Positions 46,717 through 54,322 of a DNA stretch of 64,000 bases are shown piece by piece. The DNA comes from Lachnospiraceae bacterium. GTDB lineage: Bacteria > Bacillota > Clostridia > Lachnospirales > Lachnospiraceae. The notes under the pieces were generated by a model. That model saw only the letters and a list, made by a program, of their open reading frames with translations. It ran no database searches and was not told the origin of the DNA. Location: NCBI GenBank assembly GCA_017620155.1, contig JAFZQY010000069.1:17109-81108 (forward strand), written 5' to 3'. The position numbers were made by a program, and so were the translations under genes. How positions within the stretch are numbered: position 1 is the stretch's first letter; each line of letters starts with the position of its first letter.

Positions 46717-48231
46717 TCAGGTGTTAAATATATCTGCCGTATCAATGTCGTGTTTGATCGACTTAAACTTGCCTATGCCCATCGGGATCAGGAACAGAGC
46801 CAGCAAAACGGTTACTATGATCGCTATATGCTCTTCAACCCATTCCTTGCGGTACTGCTTAAATGCCTTGGAGTAGTTCTCGTCATCATATTTGACCTCG
46901 AAATAATCCATGGCTTCCTTATATCTCTCCTGACGCAGATAAGACCGTCCGATGCCGATATATGCCAGATCATAGTTGCCGTTAAGCTGCATAACGCGCT
47001 CCCAGCACTCTCCGGAGGTCTTATAATCGCCTTCGTCGAACTTATCTATCGCTTCATATACAAGAGAACCGAATTCAGTAGGTACGAATACGGTGATGGC
47101 GCAATCAAGCGTATCTAAGACGTACAGATCATGCTGGTAATGCTCTATCGCAACGGGACGTCTGAAGAAGCCGTCCATGTTTCCGTTTCCGCCGAAGGCA
47201 AAGACCATGTGTCCCTGATCATCATATCCGAAGCACCTGCCTCTGTTTCTGTCCAGGCATACATAGATATCATTATCAAATACGGTAACATCGGAGAAAT
47301 ACGAAGGGCCTTCATATCCGCCGCCGCTTCCCATATGGATGTCGCCGTAGATACCCCACTCTCCGTTTCTGACCAGAATATCGTTACCCATAAGATTTAT
47401 CTTACGGATGGCGTCGGCCTTATCGGATCTTAAGTCTTCTCTGGTCACGGCACCTGTAACCGCATATATGAATCCCTCGTAATCCATGTAGATGTTGTCA
47501 TACTCGGTCGGAACAAAGTTCTCCATCTGCGCACGCTGAGCCTGCGTTGCAAACTTCTTCCATACATAATCCAGGAAATCGTATGTAACCTTGGTCGCTC
47601 CGATGAATCCCGAGAATGTTCCGTCAGGTTCGTATTTGATAAGACCCTTGTTGATACCTGTGGCTATGCAGTATACACGCTCAGCAGTATCAATGGCTAT
47701 CTTATTGGGCTGGAACGTGATGCTGGGATCAAGCGTGTTATCAACCGGCTTATCGTATTTAAGGAGCAGGTTGAAATCGGGGTCGAGCTTGAGGATCCTG
47801 CCGTTACCGCGGTCTGCGATAAAGAAATCGCCCTCCTCCGAAACAGCTATATCCGAAGGAGCATTAAACGTGGAGTTGGCATCACCCTTAAAGCTGTCGA
47901 TGATACGTACTACATCAAACTTCTCACTTGATACTCTCTTAAGTTCAATGATGCGGTTGTTGCCCGTATCGCATACATAGAGCAGATCTCCGTACACAAA
48001 CAGGCCCTCGGGGCTCTTCATCTTGACATCAAGGCCGAGTTCCGATGAAGTGAACACCTTGCTGACCGTATAGAAGTCGGGGGAATCCTGAACATCACCC
48101 CAATAGTCCAGATTATATGTATAACTGATATCTCCGGTCGACGGATCGGCAAGAGCTGTCATCGGTGCGATATTCACCGCAATGATCAGACCCATTATCG
48201 CTATGCTGATATATCGTATAAGTTTCTTCAT
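46717..48231 (-). CDS. Secreted, membrane-tethered NHL-repeat / TPR protein
   Basis: Signal peptide (MKKLIRYISIAIMGLIIAVN, cleavage near TALA), an NHL beta-propeller over residues ~60-380 with repeats such as GLFVYGDLLYVCDTGNNRIIEL and DIAVSEEGDFFIADRGNGRIL, a TPR-like pair at ~395-460 (ALKQYRKE-type helices), and a C-terminal helix (HIAIIVTVLLALFLIPMGIG). It would display a propeller outside the membrane. NHL propellers bind ligands or proteins; here the neighbours suggest sugar sensing or complex assembly, which is inference. Confidence 0.82.
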   Translation of the reverse strand: MKKLIRYISIAIMGLIIAVNIAPMTALADPSTGDISYTYNLDYWGDVQDSPDFYTVSKVFTSSELGLDVKMKSPEGLFVYGDLLYVCDTGNNRIIELKRVSSEKFDVVRIIDSFKGDANSTFNAPSDIAVSEEGDFFIADRGNGRILKLDPDFNLLLKYDKPVDNTLDPSITFQPNKIAIDTAERVYCIATGINKGLIKYEPDGTFSGFIGATKVTYDFLDYVWKKFATQAQRAQMENFVPTEYDNIYMDYEGFIYAVTGAVTREDLRSDKADAIRKINLMGNDILVRNGEWGIYGDIHMGSGGGYEGPSYFSDVTVFDNDIYVCLDRNRGRCFGYDDQGHMVFAFGGNGNMDGFFRRPVAIEHYQHDLYVLDTLDCAITVFVPTEFGSLVYEAIDKFDEGDYKTSGECWERVMQLNGNYDLAYIGIGRSYLRQERYKEAMDYFEVKYDDENYSKAFKQYRKEWVEEHIAIIVTVLLALFLIPMGIGKFKSIKHDIDTADIFNT

Positions 48232-48243
48232 ACTGTCTGCCCC

Positions 48244-49143
48244 TTAATCTTTGAGACCCGAGCTGGCCATCGTCTCAAGTATCTGGCTCTCGGAGAATAT
48301 GAATATGATGATGGGAACTATCATTACAACAACCAGTACGGCAGCGCCCTGTCCTGTTCTGGCGATACCGCCGCCCTGTATCTGCTGAAGGGCATAAACA
48401 AGCGTCTTACGCTCTTCTGAATAGATATATGTAGATGCCTTGTTGTTCCACAGAGCCTGAACCGAGAAGATGATCAGCGTCATCCAGGCAGGCTTGACAT
48501 TGGGCATTACTATGCCGGCGAAAACCTTCCACTCATTGGCGCCGTCGATGTGAGCGGCTTCTATGAGCGAAGTGGGAAGTCCTTCCATGAACTGCTTCAT
48601 AAGGAACAGGCCCATGGGCGACGCAAAAGCGGGAATGATGATGGCCCAATATGTATCGATCCATCCCAGTTTGTTCAGGATCAGATAGTTGGGGATCTGT
48701 GTAACATAACCGGTAAACATCATCGCTACGGTAACTATCTTGAAGAACAACTGATTGCCGGGGAATTCATACTTGGCCAGTACAAACGCGCCCATGGAAG
48801 CGATGATCAGGTGTCCTGCGGTACCAACAAACGTGATGAATACCGTGTTAAACAGGTATCTGGAGAAAGAAACCCATGACTTACCCATCGTTACGAACAG
48901 ATCCGAGAAGTTATCCAGCGTCGGATGCTGTGCGAAAACGCGCGGAGGGAACTTAAAGAGCTCATCAAGAGGCTTCAGCGCACTGCTGACCGCATATACA
49001 ATGGGGAAAACCATGACCAGCGCAACCAGTAACAGGAAAAGATACAGTGCGATATCTCCCGCTATGGAGCGGTTCGGTTTTCTTTTCTTTATAAGAGGCT
49101 TTCTGTAAGGCTTTTCGGCAATCTCTTTTTTCTTTCTGCTCAT
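48244..49143 (-). CDS. Sugar ABC transporter permease, MalG type (first importer set)
   Basis: 299 residues, six membrane helices, preceded by a highly basic cytoplasmic start. The EAA loop is EAAHIDGANEWKVFAGIVMP. It begins one base after the stop of the MalF-type gene. The final helix is followed by the common ETMASSGLKD end. It is distinct in sequence from the second MalG at 41498-42502, so the block holds two separate importers. Confidence 0.93.
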   Translation of the reverse strand: MSRKKKEIAEKPYRKPLIKKRKPNRSIAGDIALYLFLLLVALVMVFPIVYAVSSALKPLDELFKFPPRVFAQHPTLDNFSDLFVTMGKSWVSFSRYLFNTVFITFVGTAGHLIIASMGAFVLAKYEFPGNQLFFKIVTVAMMFTGYVTQIPNYLILNKLGWIDTYWAIIIPAFASPMGLFLMKQFMEGLPTSLIEAAHIDGANEWKVFAGIVMPNVKPAWMTLIIFSVQALWNNKASTYIYSEERKTLVYALQQIQGGGIARTGQGAAVLVVVMIVPIIIFIFSESQILETMASSGLKD

Positions 49144-49144
49144 A

Positions 49145-50083
49145 TCAGGTTCCTACTCTCCTCAAAAGACTCTGGATAGCTTTGTTACACAAGATCATCA
49201 TCAGGAACAGGATCGTAGCTATCGCACACGCATAACCCATCTCGAATCTGGAGAAACCGTAGTCGAAAAGGTGGGTAACTATGGTTCTGGCAGCGTAGTC
49301 GGTACTGGGGTATCCGCAAAGGGCCATCGTGACATCGCAGACGCCGAATGCCTGAGTGATACTCATAACGGCACCGAACATCAGCATGGGCTTCATGTTG
49401 GGTAGTGTGATATACCAGAGTTCCTGCCAGCGGTTCTTGACTCCGTCCATATATCCTGCTTCAAACTGGGATCTGTCAACACCCTGAAGACCGGCAACGA
49501 ATGAAAGGAATCCGGTACCGAGACTCATCCACAGGATGACCAGCATACATATCGGAAGCATGAACTTGGGATCTATCAACCAGAGCTTGGGCGTATCTAT
49601 GATACCCATGTTCATGAGGGCTGCATTCACGTAACCGTAAGCATCACCTCTGAAGAATACCGAGAAAATGACATAGCAGTTGCCGGCAATGGAGGGAGCA
49701 TAGAATACAATGACGGCTACGGAACGGACCCATCTGGGAAGTTCATTGATCAGCCATGCAAAAAGAAATGACATGATATAGCCGAGAGGTCCCGTGATGA
49801 TGGCTATCATGAACGTATTCTTCACACCCAGAAGGAAGATATCATCCTCCAGGATCAGGCTTATATAGTTCTGAAGGCCGATGAACCTGGGAGCTTCCAG
49901 TATGTTGTAGTATGTGAAACTGTAATAGATCGATGCTACAACAGGGAATACGAAGAACATCGTGAACAGTATCGCATAGGGAGCCAGGAACAGATAACAC
50001 ATCTTTCTGCTCTTCGCCTTTCTCCATGCTATTCCTGCTTCATGCCTGCGCAGCGTGAAATACTTCTGAATGTACTCTTTCAT
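49145..50083 (-). CDS. Sugar ABC transporter permease, MalF type (first importer set)
   Basis: 312 residues, six membrane helices with an N-terminal basic stretch. Its EAA loop is diverged: EAGYMDGVKNRWQELWYITLP, with Gly at the third position. It follows the large binding protein by 13 bases; AGGAG lies six bases before the ATG. Confidence 0.92.
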   Translation of the reverse strand: MKEYIQKYFTLRRHEAGIAWRKAKSRKMCYLFLAPYAILFTMFFVFPVVASIYYSFTYYNILEAPRFIGLQNYISLILEDDIFLLGVKNTFMIAIITGPLGYIMSFLFAWLINELPRWVRSVAVIVFYAPSIAGNCYVIFSVFFRGDAYGYVNAALMNMGIIDTPKLWLIDPKFMLPICMLVILWMSLGTGFLSFVAGLQGVDRSQFEAGYMDGVKNRWQELWYITLPNMKPMLMFGAVMSITQAFGVCDVTMALCGYPSTDYAARTIVTHLFDYGFSRFEMGYACAIATILFLMMILCNKAIQSLLRRVGT

Positions 50084-50096
50084 CCTATACTCCTGA

Positions 50097-53018
50097 TCAT
50101 TCTAAGGGCATTCCGAACTCTTTACGTTTCTTCTCTATCTCTTCGTCGATCTTGATAGAGTAGTCTATGATCGTCTCACGCGAATCCGTTTTCTCGTTGA
50201 TCGACTTACGGATGGCGTTGGATATATGACGTCCGGTGAAGTATCCACCGGGAACCTCTCTGATGCCTCGGGTCTGATCCCACTGTTCGTTGAGGACCGA
50301 TATGTCCTCCATGCTCCAGGACAGATTCGAGAACGCATCTCTGTTGGCCGTAGCATATCTCGCACTGGAGCCAAGCAGTGCCTCAATCTCACGGCCGAAT
50401 CTGATCTGGGTATCAGGCTGTGCCCACCACTTCATGAACTCCCATGACTTATCCTTGAGTTCCTGATCCTCTGTCGTGATCATCATCGTGGCCGAACCTG
50501 TGATGAAGTCGGATCTGTCGATGTATTCCCTGCCGTTCTCATCTGTTCTGGGAGTACCCGGTATGACCGTGAAATCCCAGAGACCTCTGATCTCAGGTGC
50601 GGATACCATCAGAGTGTTGTATGTCGAATAGGGAGCTATACCGATCGGCATCTCACCCGATCTGAAACGGCTGACAAAATCATAAACCGTAGGAATACCG
50701 TAATCATTGAAGTATCTGACGTAATCATCGAACGCCTTGATGCCCTGCTCGGTATCAACAGTAGTCTTGGTTCCTCTCTCGTTGTACATGTCACCGCCAT
50801 ACTGGAACAGCAGTGAGAAATAAAGCGAAAGGTCGGGAACGTTGGACATGACCGCAGTCGAGCTGGTAGCAGTCGTCGAAGAACCGGCAGCGGTAGGAAT
50901 ACCGACAGACAGGTTGTTACCCTGAATGGTAGGCAGCTCTTCGATCAGATCCTGCCATGTATCGGGTACTTCGAGTTCAAGTTCTTCGAGGACGTCCTTA
51001 CGATAGAACATAACATTGAACGTCTGTGTCTCAGGGATCGCATAGATATGCTCATCCAGACGGTACTGCTCGTATGAACTCTCTGAATAATGTGAAAGTA
51101 CTTCCTCCCAGTCGCTGAACTGTGTCAGATCCTCGGAAGCATTACGCAGTGCATAGTTAACGGGCTGGTCGGCGCCGATCGAAAGAACAACATTGGGGCC
51201 GCGGCCTGCCATAACGGCATTCAGGACAGCTGTCGGATCAACGATCTCAACGTTGACCTTGATACCCGAATCGGGTGTGAACGAATCATCAACCATGGCT
51301 TTTAAGATAGTGCCCTGATCACGTCCGGTCAGGACCCAAACCTTGACTATCTGCTCTCCCGAGCCCTCCTCATACACATCGCCGACCGAGTTATAGTCAA
51401 CGAAGAACGATGCGAAGAATGATTTGGTCTCATGCCAGAACTTGGTGAAAAAATTGGCCTGCTTCTTCTCGGGAGTAACATTGGCTCCGGAAACAACGAG
51501 ATAATCAATATCAAGCTGAGTATCGCTCAGGTTAAGTGTTGCAGTACCGAGCGCCGTGATATTGTCCTTGAATGTAACGAACTCGGTAGTGATCTTCTGC
51601 GGCTTCTTACCGAATCTCTCAAGCTGCTGTGCTACGGTCTGCGCACTTGCGATATTCGCTGCCTTCTGACCCGAGAACGCAACCATCTCATCTACTATCT
51701 TGTAGAGACGTCTGGACTCGAGATCCATGGCTTCCATGATCTCGGGGTACGTGGTATCTATGCGGTAATCACGATACTGGTCGGGATTGGCACCGGTATA
51801 TACAAGAATCTTTCTGTAGATCTGGTTAAGTCTGTAAGTGGAATCCTCAAGTTCCTCAAGTATCGGACCCATATCGCCCAGAGTAGCCTCAAGACGTAAA
51901 GTATGCTTACCCTTTGTCAGATAGAAACTGTAAGGAGTACCCTCTTCATCCGCAAGGTCCTTATATTCCCAGTCGTTGCGGTAATCAAAGGAGATCTCAT
52001 CAAGCTCCTTGAAGGGAACTTCTCCGTCTATATAGACCTTACGTGAGGATACGCTTCCTCTCGAATAGTTCTGGCGTCCCTTGATGCAGATATTGTAATA
52101 CCCGTCCTCGGGCACTTCGAATTCCCACTCGATCCACTGTCCGTTCTTACGCCAGGTCTCGCCGCCCACATAGTTAAGCACCGTGTTGGTCACGCTATTG
52201 GGAACAGTCGTCGGAGATGATCTGTCATACTTCGCATACAGCGATGATTCGGATCTGGCGGTGGAAGTCTCGCCCTGAACTATGGTCTGGAAATTCTTAA
52301 CGGTATCACTGGATGTATCTGCAGGATTGGCTGCGAGATAATCCTCATATGTTACATCATCGGTCTGACCGATGAGAGAAAGCTTCTTAATGAGCATGGG
52401 CTCATTGTCGGCTATAAGAGTGAGTTCATTGGAACCTTTTGTAAAAAAGAACATGTAGGGCTCTGTGATATAACCCATGTCATCGCGGAAATATGCGCTC
52501 TGCCAGTCAAATACCTCTGACTGGATGGGTCTTAACTGGTTGCCCTGGTTATCAACTCTCACCGGGCCGCCGTCTGTCCATATCCTGGTGAAGGAGATGT
52601 TTCTGGCATCCTCAAAGGGGATCTCGCCGTTGACCATGACCGTACGCTCAGCGGGAACGCCGCGGGACTCGGTGATCAGATACTCGATATACAGACTGTA
52701 CATGCCGTCTGCGGGAACATCTACCTTAAAGGTAACTTCGGAACCCGTATCGGTGAACAGAGACTTCTCATTGTAATCGGATGACTCGGAAGCTTCGCCT
52801 TCGTTAACCTTGTAGTCGAATATATCCACGTCGATGACTGCATCCCTGGGAGACTGAACGGACTGGTGCTCGAGAATGTATCTGGTATATGTACCCGTTC
52901 TCTCAAGGCCCTCAACATCAGTCGTAAGATCGACTCCTTCGTATTTCTCGTGGAAATCGTCTATATCCCGCATTGCCAGCAGCACACACAGAACCGTGAA
53001 TGCCGCAACAACTGCCAC
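50097..53018 (-). CDS. Membrane-anchored solute-binding protein with two N-terminal sandwich domains
   Basis: The C-terminal ~420 residues (from about 556) are a carbohydrate-type solute-binding fold (VKVWVLTGRDQGTILKAM; FNVMFYRKDVLEELELEVPD). Before it are two homologous beta domains at ~90-220 and ~290-410, each with VPxDGxY and a later RxVxxxGExPF motif, like CBM6/35-type sandwiches. A helical linker follows. It has a membrane helix, not a lipobox. I give the GTG start at 53018, but a better start (ATG 53051, GGAG seven bases upstream) is in the same frame and would read MNDFLK, then a TAG stop at 53033-53031. The gene may carry a nonsense mutation. It heads the importer block. Confidence 0.82.
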   Translation of the reverse strand: MAVVAAFTVLCVLLAMRDIDDFHEKYEGVDLTTDVEGLERTGTYTRYILEHQSVQSPRDAVIDVDIFDYKVNEGEASESSDYNEKSLFTDTGSEVTFKVDVPADGMYSLYIEYLITESRGVPAERTVMVNGEIPFEDARNISFTRIWTDGGPVRVDNQGNQLRPIQSEVFDWQSAYFRDDMGYITEPYMFFFTKGSNELTLIADNEPMLIKKLSLIGQTDDVTYEDYLAANPADTSSDTVKNFQTIVQGETSTARSESSLYAKYDRSSPTTVPNSVTNTVLNYVGGETWRKNGQWIEWEFEVPEDGYYNICIKGRQNYSRGSVSSRKVYIDGEVPFKELDEISFDYRNDWEYKDLADEEGTPYSFYLTKGKHTLRLEATLGDMGPILEELEDSTYRLNQIYRKILVYTGANPDQYRDYRIDTTYPEIMEAMDLESRRLYKIVDEMVAFSGQKAANIASAQTVAQQLERFGKKPQKITTEFVTFKDNITALGTATLNLSDTQLDIDYLVVSGANVTPEKKQANFFTKFWHETKSFFASFFVDYNSVGDVYEEGSGEQIVKVWVLTGRDQGTILKAMVDDSFTPDSGIKVNVEIVDPTAVLNAVMAGRGPNVVLSIGADQPVNYALRNASEDLTQFSDWEEVLSHYSESSYEQYRLDEHIYAIPETQTFNVMFYRKDVLEELELEVPDTWQDLIEELPTIQGNNLSVGIPTAAGSSTTATSSTAVMSNVPDLSLYFSLLFQYGGDMYNERGTKTTVDTEQGIKAFDDYVRYFNDYGIPTVYDFVSRFRSGEMPIGIAPYSTYNTLMVSAPEIRGLWDFTVIPGTPRTDENGREYIDRSDFITGSATMMITTEDQELKDKSWEFMKWWAQPDTQIRFGREIEALLGSSARYATANRDAFSNLSWSMEDISVLNEQWDQTRGIREVPGGYFTGRHISNAIRKSINEKTDSRETIIDYSIKIDEEIEKKRKEFGMPLE

Positions 53019-53104
53019 CGTAATGAGAACCTACTTCAGAAAATCGTTCATATTAAGTCTCCAATAAAAATGCGCGCAAATACCCTGCGCAATGATACAT
53101 TAAC

Positions 53105-53133
53105 AACATTCTATGATGTTTTCGCAACATCAT
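53105..53133. promoter_or_regulatory. Inverted-repeat operator candidate in the divergent region
   Basis: ATGATGTT, 5 bases, AACATCAT is a perfect inverted repeat (53113-53133). A third half-site, AACAT at 53105-53109, is spaced so that half-sites recur every 10-11 bases. It lies about 55-80 bases ahead of the binding-protein gene. Confidence 0.55.
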
Positions 53134-53144
53134 CTTATCAATTA

Positions 53145-53171
53145 TTGCGAATCCATATCAATTTGTTGCGA
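53145..53171. promoter_or_regulatory. 21-bp-spaced TTGCGA direct repeats, candidate AraC-family site
   Basis: TTGCGA occurs at 53145-53150 and 53166-53171, 21 bases apart. Two helical turns is the classic spacing of AraC-type half-sites. A reverse copy (TTCGCAA) is at 53121-53127. The adjacent plus-strand gene encodes an AraC-family regulator. Confidence 0.5.
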
Positions 53172-53241
53172 TAATGTGGCCATAAATCAGCGCCGTTTTT
53201 AGTGCATTTTTAACAAAAAGGGGTATATTTAATTATTCTAT

Positions 53242-53271
53242 TTGTCAAGTACGGCAATATTGTATTAAAAT
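53242..53271 (+). promoter_or_regulatory. Predicted promoter of the AraC-family gene
   Basis: TTGTCA, an 18-base spacer and TAAAAT (5/6 at both boxes) lie about 50 bases before the ATG at 53320. Confidence 0.5.
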
Positions 53272-53319
53272 GATGTTCAAATATTGAGCAAACAAAAAGC
53301 AATAGTTGACGAGGTTGAA

Positions 53320-54279
53320 ATGGCAAACTCTACAGTTTCTGCTTCCCGCGCTCCTCTTCAGATAGTACGCGTAAGGGACATATCACACACAAATACAGAC
53401 TGGCACGGACGAGTCCTTCATATGAAGGAAGAAACAGAGATCTTCCCCGATGACAGTTACATACGTATATGGCAGAATGAGCAGGATGAGGATTACCCGA
53501 TCCACTGGCATAACGCATTCGAGATCATACTTCCCGTAGAGAACGGCTACACCGTTGAAGTCGAGCAGGAACGATTCGACTTAAATCCCGGAGAGATCAT
53601 TATAATACCGGCCGGTAAATCACATTCGATCACCGCACCGGAACACGGACGCAGATACATACTGCTCTTCGGCATAGGATCCATGTCCAAGATCCGCGGA
53701 TACAACAGCATACTCTCATTGCTCAACAGCACCATGCTGATCACGCCCAATACAGCTCCCGAGATATACAGCGATGTATATACCCGCATCACCCAGATGA
53801 TCAGCGAGTTCTTCAATGACAACGACTTCTATGAGTTCAGCATATATTCGAATCTGATGAGTCTGCTGGTTTCAGTCGCAAGATACTCTCTGGCCATGAA
53901 CAGGGACAGTGTTCCGGGTTCGTATATGACCAAGAAGAAACACTTCCACAGATTCCAGCAGGTGCTCGATTATATCGACGTTCATTATGCCGATAATCTG
54001 ACACTGGAATCCGTTGCCGAATACGGCGGTTTCTCCAAATACTATTTTTCCAGGCTCTTCAAGGATTATTCGGGATATAACTTCTATGATTATCTGATCA
54101 TGAGACGCATCAAGGCTGCCGAGCTGCTGCTCACCCAGCCCAGGCTGTCCATTACGGAAGTCGCACTGCAGTCAGGTTTCTCCAGCATTTCCACATTCAA
54201 CAGATCATTCAAGAAGATCAAGGGATGTACACCGGGAGAATACAAGGCCATCTATAACCGCAACGAGCCTCCCTTCTGA
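53320..54279 (+). CDS. AraC-family transcriptional regulator with cupin sensor
   Basis: 319 residues. The N-terminal half is a cupin-type effector domain (HWHNAFEIILPVENGYTVEV, then LNPGEIIIIPAGKSHSI). The C-terminal ~100 residues carry two helix-turn-helix motifs: LTLESVAEYGGFSKYYFSRLFK and SITEVALQSGFSSISTFNRSFK, ending KGCTPGEYKAIY. I start at ATG 53320, with GAGG five bases upstream; an earlier TTG at 53284 is less likely. It diverges from the importer block and converges with GH10, so it probably activates these in response to an oligosaccharide. Confidence 0.9.
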   Translation: MANSTVSASRAPLQIVRVRDISHTNTDWHGRVLHMKEETEIFPDDSYIRIWQNEQDEDYPIHWHNAFEIILPVENGYTVEVEQERFDLNPGEIIIIPAGKSHSITAPEHGRRYILLFGIGSMSKIRGYNSILSLLNSTMLITPNTAPEIYSDVYTRITQMISEFFNDNDFYEFSIYSNLMSLLVSVARYSLAMNRDSVPGSYMTKKKHFHRFQQVLDYIDVHYADNLTLESVAEYGGFSKYYFSRLFKDYSGYNFYDYLIMRRIKAAELLLTQPRLSITEVALQSGFSSISTFNRSFKKIKGCTPGEYKAIYNRNEPPF

Positions 54280-54322
54280 TCCGGGACTTATCTTACTTTA
54301 CGCCGGGCCATTCAAAGATCAA

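Noticed and set aside
53031-53033. TAG reassigned to an amino acid
   Set aside because: Only one such in-frame TAG was found, and TAG is the normal stop of the GH43 gene at 58819; mutation or error is simpler.
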